The notes under the pieces are model-generated. The model was given only the letters and a program-made list of their open reading frames with translations. It ran no database searches and had not been told where the DNA came from. A stretch of DNA of 64,000 nt. Source: Bacteroidia bacterium (GTDB lineage Bacteria > Bacteroidota > Bacteroidia > Chitinophagales > UBA2359). The stretch covers positions 1 to 64,000 of the forward strand of contig JAUHXA010000032.1 in assembly GCA_030427245.1 (NCBI GenBank). Direction: 5' to 3'. The position numbers and the translations under genes were made by a program. Shown one piece after another: positions 16,285 through 25,575 of the stretch (within the stretch, counting starts at the first letter, position 1; each line of letters begins with the position of its first letter).

Positions 16285-18672
16285 ATGTCTAAAAAAGAAA
16301 ACCCCAAAAGAATAAATTTATTTAATAAGTATTTTGGTAAGTATGGCGTGTTTTTTACGCTAATATTAATATTGATATTGTCAATTGTAGTTTTTCGTGA
16401 TTATCTTTTTTTTAGAAACCTCTATTTATTTAAAGACATAGGTAGTGATTCTCTCAATATTGTGTTTCCAAAATTTATACACCTTGCTGATTATTTGCGA
16501 AATGAGGGTATTCCTAAATGGTCTTTCAACCAGGGAATGGGGCAGTATATATATCCCTTTAGCTTGAGTGACCCTTTTTATTGGATAGAATATATTTTAG
16601 GTAGAGACTATTTAGCCTATGGTTTCGCTTATGTTGAAGTAGTTAAAATTACTTTGAGTAGCATATGTGTATATTTTTATTTAAAATACTTAGGATTATA
16701 TAGATATACATTAAGTATAGGTGTTTTATTATTTTGCTTTTCTAGTTTCATGGTATTAGGAGGTGGATGGTGGGTTTTCTCAACTCAGGCGTTTCATCTT
16801 TCTCTTTTACTTTTAGCTTTTGAAAAACTCTTTAAGCAAAATTCTTGGTGGTTATTTCCCATACCTATTTTACTAATAGTATCTTACCAACCTTTTAATT
16901 TATACATATTTACCTTGTTTTTATTTGTGTATTCTACTGTTAGGTATATAGTTAGTAGGCAAAAAGGATTAAAAGGATATACTGTTTTATTACTTAGAAT
17001 GAGTTTTTTAGGACTAATAGGAATTGGACTTTCTTCTGTTTTTCTTTTTAGCAACATCTACGAATTACTTCAAAGTCCTAGAGTCGGAGGGGATTCAACT
17101 TATTTCCAAAAACTTTACTCTACTCCATTATTTAGCACTGTATCTCCAATTGAAGGTATGACTATAATAATGCGGTTTTTTTCAAGTGATTTATTAGGAA
17201 CTGGGAGTAATTTTAGAGGTTTCCTTAACTATTTGGAGGCACCCATGTTTTATATTGGTTTATTTAGTTTATTATTAGCTCCACAATTATTCTATCATTT
17301 GAAAAAGACTCAAATTAGTTATTACACAGTAATTCCTGTCTTAGCAATAATATTCCTTGTCTTTCCATTTTTCCGATATGCTTTTTGGTTATTTACAGGT
17401 AATTACTATAGGACTTTTTCCTTTTTCATAAGTTTCCTGATATTATTATATGCTTTAAAAGCATTAAATTATATTCTCAGAAAGGGTTCTATAAGTATTG
17501 GTATATTGATAGTTACCTTACTGTTTTTATTAGGAGGCTTATTTTATCCTTATCAATTAAGTGGTTATATTGATAAGGATTTAAGAGTAATTATTGTAGG
17601 TTTTTTGATTGTATATACGTTTCTAACTTACGGACTGACTATACGCAAATTTAAATTTCTTTCTCAGATTTCATTAATTTTAGTGATATGTATTGAATTG
17701 AGTTGGTTCTCATATATAACTACCAGTCATAGAAGTGTTTTATCTGTAAAAGAGTATAAAGAAAAAACAGGATATAATGATTACTCTAATGATGTAGTGG
17801 CCTACTTAAAGAGTATTGATGATGGGTTTTATAGAATAATAAAAGATTATCATTCTAGCCCCGCAATACATAGTAGTATAAATGATGGGAAAATTCAAAA
17901 CTATTATGGCACATCATCCTACCATTCTTTTAATCAAAGATACTACATTGATTTCTTACAGGCTACTAATATAATTAAAACTGGTATAGAACATCAAACT
18001 CGATGGGCTCCTGGGTTATTAGGGCGTCCTCTTTTACAGTCTTTAGGTAGTGTTAAATATGGATTAACAAAAGGAGATGGAGGAAGAAATAGCTTACAAG
18101 GATATTCTTTTGTAAAAAAAATAGAAGATGTATCTGTTTATAAAAATGATTATTTCTTGCCATTGGGGTTTACCTATGAAAGCTACATTTTAAGAACAGA
18201 TTTTGATAAGCTATCAAATTTACAAAAAGACATTGTGTTACTAAGCTCTTTTGTTTTAGATGATAAATCATTGCTTTTAAATAGGGAATTTGAAAGATTT
18301 AATATTGATTCCATTCCTATGGATTACACTAATATTCTTTATAGGAAGGATGTACAGAAAAGGCGCGAAGGTCAATTAAATATACTAAAACATGGACAAA
18401 ATATTATTGAAGGAACCATCACAATAAAGAATAAAAGCCTGCTTTTCTTATCAATTCCATATGATAAAGGATGGAAGGCAATTGTCAATGGAAAAGAGGT
18501 CCCGTTGCATCTAGCAAATATTGGATTTATGGGAATAGTGCTTGATAAAGGACACTACAATATAAAATTAGAGTTTGAAGCATTTTATTTTTACTATGGT
18601 GCTTTTGTATCCCTCTTTTTTATTGTGTTTTTTGTAGGTATTATTGCAGTAAAAAAAAGAAAATATGCATAA
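16285..18672 (+). CDS. YfhO-family multi-pass membrane protein
   Basis: This 795-residue protein has a cytoplasmic start, then 12 or more membrane helices. Between the first two helices is the family signature LFKDIGSDSLNIVFPKFIHL, then GIPKWSFNQGMGQYIYPFS. A soluble extracytoplasmic domain at about 500-765 contains FLSIPYDKGWKAIVNGKEVPL near the end, and a final helix follows. YfhO proteins are GT-C-like and are linked to glycosylation of envelope polymers, as in lipoteichoic acid glycosylation in Firmicutes. That link is family knowledge. The gene overlaps the next gene by 8 nt and belongs to the AT-rich polysaccharide region. Confidence 0.9.
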   Translation: MSKKENPKRINLFNKYFGKYGVFFTLILILILSIVVFRDYLFFRNLYLFKDIGSDSLNIVFPKFIHLADYLRNEGIPKWSFNQGMGQYIYPFSLSDPFYWIEYILGRDYLAYGFAYVEVVKITLSSICVYFYLKYLGLYRYTLSIGVLLFCFSSFMVLGGGWWVFSTQAFHLSLLLLAFEKLFKQNSWWLFPIPILLIVSYQPFNLYIFTLFLFVYSTVRYIVSRQKGLKGYTVLLLRMSFLGLIGIGLSSVFLFSNIYELLQSPRVGGDSTYFQKLYSTPLFSTVSPIEGMTIIMRFFSSDLLGTGSNFRGFLNYLEAPMFYIGLFSLLLAPQLFYHLKKTQISYYTVIPVLAIIFLVFPFFRYAFWLFTGNYYRTFSFFISFLILLYALKALNYILRKGSISIGILIVTLLFLLGGLFYPYQLSGYIDKDLRVIIVGFLIVYTFLTYGLTIRKFKFLSQISLILVICIELSWFSYITTSHRSVLSVKEYKEKTGYNDYSNDVVAYLKSIDDGFYRIIKDYHSSPAIHSSINDGKIQNYYGTSSYHSFNQRYYIDFLQATNIIKTGIEHQTRWAPGLLGRPLLQSLGSVKYGLTKGDGGRNSLQGYSFVKKIEDVSVYKNDYFLPLGFTYESYILRTDFDKLSNLQKDIVLLSSFVLDDKSLLLNREFERFNIDSIPMDYTNILYRKDVQKRREGQLNILKHGQNIIEGTITIKNKSLLFLSIPYDKGWKAIVNGKEVPLHLANIGFMGIVLDKGHYNIKLEFEAFYFYYGAFVSLFFIVFFVGIIAVKKRKYA

Positions 18673-20392
18673 TAAAATAAGTAGAGTTTTAAAAAAAAAT
18701 ACATTGTTAGTATCTATGCTATTTAATTTGTTGTTATTTGCGATAATATATAGCATATACACCCCTCATTTCATGACAAATGATGATGTCAAGATGATGT
18801 TAAGGGTTGCAGGAATGAATAGGGTTTTAGAACCGTCTGCATATATACATAGTAATATTATTCTTGGAAATTTTCTCACTTGGCTTTATGCTTTAGATAA
18901 ATCGATACCCTGGTATGCAATTTATACAATATTAAGTTTGTTTATTGCCCATGTTGCTTTTCTGTACAGAATATTAAGAAATAGCCCGCTCATTAGAAGT
19001 ATGTTTATGTATTTGGTTTATTTTATAATTGTTGGTGTTCAGATTCTTCTTAATTTACAATTTACTATAACAGCAGGTATTCTAAGTTTTGCAGGTGTTG
19101 TTCTATTGTTTTTTGAGCCTAAGAAAATGAGAAGGTATTACACTCTTCAAGGTTTCTTTGAAAGAGTTTTTACAATAAGAAATTTCATAGGAGTTTTATT
19201 AATCTTTTTTGGAAGTTTGGTAAGATGGTACTCTACATTGTTAGTTTTTGGCCTATTTTTGCCTGTTGTTTTTATTCAATATGTATTTAGGCCATTTTAC
19301 AATGCTAGGGTCAAAGTTGCTTTATTCGTGTTGACTTTTTTTCTATGTTATAGTGGAGTAAAGTATGAAAAGTATAAATATAGACAGGATATTGGCTGGA
19401 AAAAGCACTTAGAGAACATTCCTTCATTAGTTAGTTTTATAGATTATCAAGTACTCGAAAACGTTCCTATTCAAAAAAAGGTTGAGATATTAGCCACCGC
19501 AGATTGGAGTCTAAATGATTATTACATGCTTATGCATTGGTTTTCAATGAATGAAGATTTATATAATAAAGTTAATTTTGAGAAAATATTATCACAAGTT
19601 CCAAAGGTGAAAACCAACTTACCTTTTAAAAGAGTTTATGAAATTACTATGAGTATACTTACCAATCAATATTCGATTAGTTGTATCTTTCTTTGGTTTT
19701 TTGTAAGCTTGATGATTAATTTAAGGTTAAGTAAAATATTACAGCTATTTGTTTCCTTAATTCTTCCTATTATAGCGATATTGTATCTAATTTTTTTTAG
19801 AAAACCTCCTCCTCCCAGAGTTTGGTATATTATTATGATATTTATTACTTGGATACCTTTATTGTTATTATCTAAAAAAAACAATTTTCGTTCATTCCTA
19901 AAAGTCAAGTTATACAAAAAAATAATATTATGCCTATTTGCTTTTTTGTTGTTATATAATTGTTTTTTAAGTATTCAAATAAATAGCAATAACTCTAAAA
20001 TAAATTATGAAAGTAACATATGGTTTCATAACCTAATGGATGTATTCAATCCCAATCCCAACAATCTTTATATAGTATGGGGAGAGGGCTTTCCTTATCC
20101 ATTAATATCACCATTTGATAATTTGGAGTATTTAGAAAATCTTAATACTATAGGTGTAGGAGTACCTCCCACACCCACTACGAAAGAAGTATTAGCAAAA
20201 TATAATATTAAAGATGTTTATATGGCAATGTTAGAGAAAAATAATGTTTTCTTGTGCTTGCATCCTGCTCATAAGTATAAGCAGGAAATGCTAGAAAAAT
20301 ATATGCTTGAACACTATAATTTATCGATAAATTATAACCCGATTTTTAGATCAGGAGCATTTAATGTATATAAAATAACAGAAATGAAATGA
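18665..20392 (+). CDS. Polytopic membrane protein of unknown family, GT-C-like
   Basis: This 575-residue protein has about ten hydrophobic helices. The loop after the first helix reads HFMTNDDVKMMLRVAG. An acidic pair at this position is what one sees in many GT-C glycosyltransferases, but no named family is recognised. The last about 140 residues are soluble (YNLYIVWGEGFPYPL, TKEVLAKYNIKDVYMAML). It starts 8 nt inside the yfhO-like gene, so the two are translationally coupled and probably act in the same surface-glycan step. The stop codon is only 2 nt from the convergent GT2 gene. An alternative is an O-antigen polymerase-like role. Confidence 0.85.
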   Translation: MHNKISRVLKKNTLLVSMLFNLLLFAIIYSIYTPHFMTNDDVKMMLRVAGMNRVLEPSAYIHSNIILGNFLTWLYALDKSIPWYAIYTILSLFIAHVAFLYRILRNSPLIRSMFMYLVYFIIVGVQILLNLQFTITAGILSFAGVVLLFFEPKKMRRYYTLQGFFERVFTIRNFIGVLLIFFGSLVRWYSTLLVFGLFLPVVFIQYVFRPFYNARVKVALFVLTFFLCYSGVKYEKYKYRQDIGWKKHLENIPSLVSFIDYQVLENVPIQKKVEILATADWSLNDYYMLMHWFSMNEDLYNKVNFEKILSQVPKVKTNLPFKRVYEITMSILTNQYSISCIFLWFFVSLMINLRLSKILQLFVSLILPIIAILYLIFFRKPPPPRVWYIIMIFITWIPLLLLSKKNNFRSFLKVKLYKKIILCLFAFLLLYNCFLSIQINSNNSKINYESNIWFHNLMDVFNPNPNNLYIVWGEGFPYPLISPFDNLEYLENLNTIGVGVPPTPTTKEVLAKYNIKDVYMAMLEKNNVFLCLHPAHKYKQEMLEKYMLEHYNLSINYNPIFRSGAFNVYKITEMK

Positions 20393-20394
20393 AT

Positions 20395-21342
20395 TTATTT
20401 GTATATATTTTCTATAATATATTGCGATCTACCCCGAACCTGGTCTAAAATTCGCCACAAGTATTCACCTATTACTCCAAGCATCAACATTTGAATTCCT
20501 GAAAGTATTAATATGACTATCATCATTGGTGCCCACCCTTTTACTGGAGTATTTCCCATTAAACGACCGTAAAGAATTACTATTGCGTATAAGAATCCAA
20601 TTAATGATACAACAAAACCAGTAACAGACATAAAACGAAGCGGAAAAAAAGAATAGCTTAGTACCCCATCAATTAAAAATTTCAATTTTTTACTGAAAGT
20701 CCACATAGATTTACCAACTAACCTTTTACGTCTTTTATAGGGTATGAACTTTATATCATAACCAGTCCAAAGAACCTGTCCTTGAAAAAAAGGATTAAGT
20801 TCTTTATTTTTCATAATAATATCTTTGACTTCTCTACTAATAAGTAAGTAGTCAAACCCTCCTTGAGGCATATTGGGGAAACTCAATTTTTTGATGAGGT
20901 AGTAAAAAATCTTTGATGTTATTTGTCTATAAGAAGATTCATCTCTAGCGTCCCTAGTACAAACAACAACGTTATAATTTTCATTAAAGTGATAATTAAG
21001 CATATCATTTATCAATTCAGGAGGGTCTTGTGAATCAGCAGAAATGTGAACCAAGCATTTTCCCTTGGCAATTTCATAACCTGACATTCGTGCACAAGCT
21101 TGCCCAAAATTCCTAGTCAGTTTTATTACCTTTATCAATAATGGATTCTCTGCTCTCAGTTCTAGCAATTCCTGTAAAGAGTTGTCTCCAGAACCATCAT
21201 CTACAAAAATTATTTCTCCTTTCTTATCAGGGTTTTTATTTATAACTAATTCTTTAATATCTGTCAATGTCTTTCTTAAGGCCCCTTCATTATAATATAC
21301 AGGAATTATTATAGAATAGTCGATAAGGTCAGTATTATTCAT
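20395..21342 (-). CDS. GT2 glycosyltransferase with two C-terminal membrane helices
   Basis: This is a 315-residue GT-A-fold enzyme. YSIIIPVYYNEGALRKTL opens the nucleotide-binding domain, EIIFVDDGSGDNS gives the first DD, and HISADSQDPPELI is the metal-binding DxD equivalent. QGQVLWTGYDIKFIPYKRRKR follows, and two C-terminal helices lie at about 230-290. This is the DPM1/GtrB/ArnC architecture, in which a sugar is transferred from a nucleotide to undecaprenyl phosphate. It is the last gene of the minus-strand operon that starts at 27571, and the gap to the preceding gene is 10 nt. It is paralogous in layout to the 25576 gene but clearly divergent and more AT-rich. Confidence 0.92.
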   Translation of the reverse strand: MNNTDLIDYSIIIPVYYNEGALRKTLTDIKELVINKNPDKKGEIIFVDDGSGDNSLQELLELRAENPLLIKVIKLTRNFGQACARMSGYEIAKGKCLVHISADSQDPPELINDMLNYHFNENYNVVVCTRDARDESSYRQITSKIFYYLIKKLSFPNMPQGGFDYLLISREVKDIIMKNKELNPFFQGQVLWTGYDIKFIPYKRRKRLVGKSMWTFSKKLKFLIDGVLSYSFFPLRFMSVTGFVVSLIGFLYAIVILYGRLMGNTPVKGWAPMMIVILILSGIQMLMLGVIGEYLWRILDQVRGRSQYIIENIYK

Positions 21343-21352
21343 TTATACTCTT

Positions 21353-22156
21353 TTATATAGTGTTGCTTAAGATAAATATCGGTCTTTTATAAAATTCGCT
21401 TAATCCTTCTTGTTTCTCACTAAGAAACTTCAGATCTTCACTTTTAATAGGATATTCATAATAATCATATACAATTTTTTCTTCCTCCCTTTTAGAGAGA
21501 CCAATACTATCAATTTCCCATCCAGATTTTTGGCATATCCGTTCTACACCTTCAATCATTTGTATTCCATCTATAGCAGAAAAGATAGGAGTACTTTTAT
21601 TCCCCCCCCAATTATATCCCATTTGATAAACGATAGTTTTTGCTTTTTCTCTCAACTGTTTCAAATAGTTGATAGCATAGTTTTCCAAATCGGATATGTT
21701 TTTCACATAATTACTATCAAAATCATGTCCAGCATGATGCATAACATTAAAATGTAGTAGAATATCTGTTTTTTCCAAGGTACTTAATTTATCTAAATCA
21801 ACCCCTTCATATAAGGTTTTTAAATTATTAAGTTCAAAAAACTTTGCTAACATTGTAATAATTTTCCCATGATTTTCATTAGGCTCGTAAGCAATCACAT
21901 TTTTTGCAAAATGATTAGCAATATTTAATGAAAAATAACCTGTATTTGCTCCAATATCCATTACTATTTTATTACTAAAATCAAGATGCTTAATCAAGTA
22001 GTGATAACGTTCTACATCCCCACGCCAATCTTGGTTTACCTTTACCTCTATATCTAGGGCTTCTTGTACGAAATTGGGCATACTTTGATAGACAGAATGT
22101 TTAGATTCATCATGATAGAGGTCTAAAATAATTTCTCGCAATTGTTTCTTTAACAT
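21353..22156 (-). CDS. SAM-dependent methyltransferase of the polysaccharide operon
   Basis: This 267-residue protein has motif I VMDIGANTGYFSLNIA, followed by VIAYEPNENHGKI (beta 2 acidic end) and DILLHFNVMHHAGHD (motif II region). It resembles FkbM-like or tRNA-mo5U34-like class I methyltransferases acting on sugars. The substrate is unknown. It sits 6 nt after the ATP-grasp gene and 10 nt before the GT2 gene in the same operon, so O- or N-methylation of a sugar or its acyl group is plausible. Base composition is as AT-rich as its neighbours. Confidence 0.88.
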   Translation of the reverse strand: MLKKQLREIILDLYHDESKHSVYQSMPNFVQEALDIEVKVNQDWRGDVERYHYLIKHLDFSNKIVMDIGANTGYFSLNIANHFAKNVIAYEPNENHGKIITMLAKFFELNNLKTLYEGVDLDKLSTLEKTDILLHFNVMHHAGHDFDSNYVKNISDLENYAINYLKQLREKAKTIVYQMGYNWGGNKSTPIFSAIDGIQMIEGVERICQKSGWEIDSIGLSKREEEKIVYDYYEYPIKSEDLKFLSEKQEGLSEFYKRPIFILSNTI

Positions 22157-22162
22157 ACTAAA

Positions 22163-23317
22163 CTATTGTTTTCTTAAATATTTTTTGATTATTTGAATAA
22201 ATTCTGCATAAAATATTCCAAAAGTATCTTTATGGAAGTAAACTTCATGAAAAGGGAGTTTCAATATCTTTTTCCAAAACATTGATTTTCCATATTTAAA
22301 CCAAGTAATTGGATTTTTAGAAAAAATAGCATCTAAATAACCATTGAACCAAAAATAAGGAATTCCTATTTTTACTTTAAAATTCTTTGGAGGAATTTTT
22401 ACGCTTAAATATTCTTCGATATAACACATAATTAAATTGAAATGACTATCAGACGTTAACTGAATTGGCCCCCATGCCCTTGGGTTTGCTTCAATCATGC
22501 AATAATGTTTGTCTCCTCCTTTTAACTCTACCATTACCAAACCTTGATAGCTAACAGATTTAAAAAGTTCTACGAACTTGTCTATCTGCATTCTATTATC
22601 AGGTAGCCTACTCCAAGCAAAAAAAATAGATTTTCCATTTGGTTGTTGCCCCCCATTTTGTTGAACCATTAATTTATATGACCCATCTTTGTAAAAATAA
22701 AACAACAAATATACGCTATTCCCTCCGATAAATTCTTGAAAGTAATAATCTTCAATATTCTGGAGTTTAAGAAAATTAGATATATCTTCCTTAGAAAAAA
22801 TCAGATATGGATAAGTTCTTTTATTTTCCTTATTGAATTCTTTCTTCGGCTTAGCTACAAAAGGCAATGGAGTCTTTTCATTCAAAAGATATGTTTTAGG
22901 AATGTGAATATTAAACCTATCACACAATAAAGCAAAACTTTCTTTATCCGAAATCTGCTCATAAGTAGATTGATCTACCAACGGAATTTCACAACCTCCT
23001 TGTGTTTCTAATAATAATCTATGCTTTAATAAAAAACGATTCAAGTATTCGGTTGTTGGTAAAATGATGACAGTTTTTATATTATAATTAAGTTTTATTT
23101 TTTCTAAAACTTGAGATACCTCGTTAATGTCCAACCTTTGGTTAGCTAAAGAATGAAAAATCTTATCTTTATAAATAGATTTAGAAAGAAACCCGTTCTC
23201 ACCATTTGCAATTATACAATAATCAACATTTAGCTTTTCCAATGTCCGGCAAATTGTAATTACAGCTCTATTGTTATAACCTGAAAATAATAAGAATTTT
23301 TTTTTCTCATACAACAT
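22163..23317 (-). CDS. ATP-grasp enzyme of the polysaccharide operon
   Basis: This is a 384-residue protein. The N-terminal Rossmann-like domain begins KFLLFSGYNNRAVI. It is followed by the ATP-grasp fold: FVAKPKKEFNKE (ATP-binding Lys), YYFQEFIGGNSVYLLFYF (EFI-G strand), VMVELKGGDKHYCMIEANPRAWGP (metal-binding E and N of the MIEANPR motif). This is the carbamoyl-phosphate-synthase-like branch of ATP-grasp ligases, which join an acid to an amine or similar nucleophile. Because a DegT aminotransferase lies just upstream in the operon, a likely job is attaching an amino acid or other acid to an amino sugar. That is inference. A gap of 95 nt separates it from the aminotransferase. Confidence 0.88.
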   Translation of the reverse strand: MLYEKKKFLLFSGYNNRAVITICRTLEKLNVDYCIIANGENGFLSKSIYKDKIFHSLANQRLDINEVSQVLEKIKLNYNIKTVIILPTTEYLNRFLLKHRLLLETQGGCEIPLVDQSTYEQISDKESFALLCDRFNIHIPKTYLLNEKTPLPFVAKPKKEFNKENKRTYPYLIFSKEDISNFLKLQNIEDYYFQEFIGGNSVYLLFYFYKDGSYKLMVQQNGGQQPNGKSIFFAWSRLPDNRMQIDKFVELFKSVSYQGLVMVELKGGDKHYCMIEANPRAWGPIQLTSDSHFNLIMCYIEEYLSVKIPPKNFKVKIGIPYFWFNGYLDAIFSKNPITWFKYGKSMFWKKILKLPFHEVYFHKDTFGIFYAEFIQIIKKYLRKQ

Positions 23318-23412
23318 AAAAATCGCAAGTTATTTTATGAAATTTATGAAAACTCTAAAACATACCTAAATCTCCAATCGTATGTTTTATGAAATTAAAA
23401 TTACATGTATAA

Positions 23413-24525
23413 TTACCATTTTTCTCTTAAAATTTGCGTTATTTTAGTAACTACTTGTTTTTCCAAGGATGCATATATTGGCAAGCATAATACTTGTTCT
23501 GCAATTTGCTCTGCAATGGGTAAGTTCGATGCAGTAGAAGAAGGTAAACTTCTATAAGTTGGAAAATGGCTAATTAAAGGATAAAAATATCGTCTAGAAT
23601 AAATGTTTTGGAGTTTGAGGTATTCATACACCTCATCTCTTGACTTACCATACGTTTTATGATTAATCAAAATGGGGAAATAGGAATGGTTTGGAGTAAC
23701 ATTTTTTATATCCTCAAAGTAAGAAATTCCTATAATATCATCAAGTAATTCTCTATAAAGCAACGCAACTTTTCGTCGATTTTGAATCTGTTCATCTATG
23801 TACTTTAGCTGTACTAAACCATAAGCTGCTTGTAATTCATTCATTTTTGCATTTATACCAGGAGCAACAACTGTCACTTCATCTGCAAAACCAAAATTCT
23901 TCAAAAAGTCAATACGTTTTTTTAGTTTGATATCATTTGTAATAATAGCTCCTCCTTCTATAGTATTAAAAACTTTAGTTGCATGAAAACTAAGTATTGA
24001 CATGTTTCCATAGTTTAAAATTGACTTTCCACTTAAATCTACTTTAAAAGCATGGGCTGCATCATACAATACATCTAAGCCGTATGTATCAGCAATTTTT
24101 TCTATTCTGTCCAAATTACATGGATGCCCATAAACATGAACAGGCATAATTGCTGTTGTTTGTGGAGTAATTAATGACTCTATCTTATCCACGTTAATGT
24201 TACAAGTACGAGCTTCTATATCACAGAAAACAGGTTTTATTCCATTCCAGTACAAAGCGTGAGTGGTCGCAACAAAACTAAAAGGAGTGGTAATAACTTC
24301 TCCTGTTACTCTTAATGCTTGAAGGCCTACTATTAAAGCCAATGTTGCGTTAGAAAACAAACTACAATACTTTACTCCTAGGTAATCACATAACTCTTGT
24401 TCAAGTTGTTGATGATATTTACCATTATTTGTCAACCATTTGGTCTTCCATATATCCTCTAAATATGGAGCAAATTCTTCTAAAGGTGGAAGACTAGGTT
24501 GTGTAACATAGATTTTTTTATCCAT
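23413..24525 (-). CDS. DegT/DnrJ/EryC1/StrS aminotransferase (VioA-like)
   Basis: This 370-residue PLP sugar aminotransferase starts IYVTQPSLPPLEEF and continues KTKWLTNNGKYHQQLEQEL, SNATLALIVGLQAL, TTPFSFVATTHALYWNGIKP, PVHVYGHPCNLDRI, DAAHAF and SILSFHATKVFNTIEGGAI (Lys for PLP). NEAQ-type GINAKMNELQAAYGLVQL and RRYFYPL follow. The N-terminus and TKWLTNNG are typical of the dTDP-4-amino-4,6-dideoxyglucose (Qui4N) subgroup, so that product is likely but not proven. It is the fourth gene of the minus-strand operon, 32 nt after the flippase-like gene. It differs clearly from the WecE-type enzyme at 13369. Confidence 0.92.
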   Translation of the reverse strand: MDKKIYVTQPSLPPLEEFAPYLEDIWKTKWLTNNGKYHQQLEQELCDYLGVKYCSLFSNATLALIVGLQALRVTGEVITTPFSFVATTHALYWNGIKPVFCDIEARTCNINVDKIESLITPQTTAIMPVHVYGHPCNLDRIEKIADTYGLDVLYDAAHAFKVDLSGKSILNYGNMSILSFHATKVFNTIEGGAIITNDIKLKKRIDFLKNFGFADEVTVVAPGINAKMNELQAAYGLVQLKYIDEQIQNRRKVALLYRELLDDIIGISYFEDIKNVTPNHSYFPILINHKTYGKSRDEVYEYLKLQNIYSRRYFYPLISHFPTYRSLPSSTASNLPIAEQIAEQVLCLPIYASLEKQVVTKITQILREKW

Positions 24526-24557
24526 GATTTTCTAATTAAAGAACTTTAGTGAGTATA

Positions 24558-25544
24558 TTAAGTTATAATATGGGTGTTTTGTCTTAGCATCAAAACCTTT
24601 ATTAAAGATAGTCCTCCCACCATGATGAATAAAACCATGGAAGAAGTATGGATAATAGTTGCTACAACAAAACCTTCTATTGATGGCATTCCAAAAAGCA
24701 TCAATGTTTCGGTTACCATCCAATGATATGCACCTATACCTCCTTGAACAGGTGCAATCATTGCTAAGCCACTTGCTGCAAAAACAAAAATGCCTTGTAC
24801 AAGAGTTATATGAGTTGAGTTATTTAAAGCAAATAGATAAACATAAAACCCTATGAAATATAGTCCCCATATAGCCAAAGTATATGCTATAAATTGTTTT
24901 TTCTTTTTCAATAGTTTTATTGATACCACTCCCTCCCACATCCTTTTTATAAAATCGAATGTTTTTTTAAATTGAATATTTTTTTTAAAAATAATAAATA
25001 TAATAGGAACAGCAATAATGAATAGTATCCCAAAAATATTAAGGAGACTTATTGTTTGTAATTTTGAGCTTAAAAACAAAAAAATATTTTCATATAAAAA
25101 ATCACTAACTAACTGGTAGTTAAAAATGTATGCTAAAAGAATGATTGAGAATAGCATTACAAAATCAAAAACTCTTCCTAAAACAACTGCTCCTAAAGAA
25201 AAACTAATAGGGATAGAATCGGTTTTCTTTAATACCCAACAACGCATAAATTCTCCTGAACGCAGTACGACTAAGTTTGATAAATTCATAATCATTATGG
25301 CATAGAATAAGTTTGCTTTTTTAGGACGAAAACCTAAAGGCTCGATTAATATCCCCCATCTGATTGCTCTCACATAATTTGATAATGTGCTAATAAACAT
25401 TCCTATGAATACCCAAATATAATTAATGTCTGATAATTTTTGTCTTACAACAGTGAAGTCTTTGTCTTTAAATACAAAAAAAAGTATTACTAACCCTAAG
25501 ATTAAAAAAAAAATATTTTTAAGTAAAAATAATAATTTGGACAT
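24558..25544 (-). CDS. UPF0104/AglD2-type flippase-like membrane protein
   Basis: This polytopic protein of about 328 residues (start taken at MSKLLFLLKN) is of the lysylphosphatidylglycerol synthase transmembrane-region family, with about eight helices. Family marks are RAIRWGILIEPLG near residue 58, VLRSGEFMRCWVLKK, FSLGAVVLGRVFDFV and the final APVQGGIGAYHWMVTETLMLFG. Such proteins are proposed to move lipid-linked sugars across the membrane or to serve glycan synthesis. An upstream in-frame ATG at 25628 would run 53 nt back into the preceding GT2 gene, so the start at 25544, 31 nt after that stop, is preferred. The sharp change to AT-rich sequence begins at this gene. Confidence 0.88.
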   Translation of the reverse strand: MSKLLFLLKNIFFLILGLVILFFVFKDKDFTVVRQKLSDINYIWVFIGMFISTLSNYVRAIRWGILIEPLGFRPKKANLFYAIMIMNLSNLVVLRSGEFMRCWVLKKTDSIPISFSLGAVVLGRVFDFVMLFSIILLAYIFNYQLVSDFLYENIFLFLSSKLQTISLLNIFGILFIIAVPIIFIIFKKNIQFKKTFDFIKRMWEGVVSIKLLKKKKQFIAYTLAIWGLYFIGFYVYLFALNNSTHITLVQGIFVFAASGLAMIAPVQGGIGAYHWMVTETLMLFGMPSIEGFVVATIIHTSSMVLFIMVGGLSLIKVLMLRQNTHIIT

Positions 25545-25575
25545 TTTTATTATACGGTTATGAAAAATAATATAT

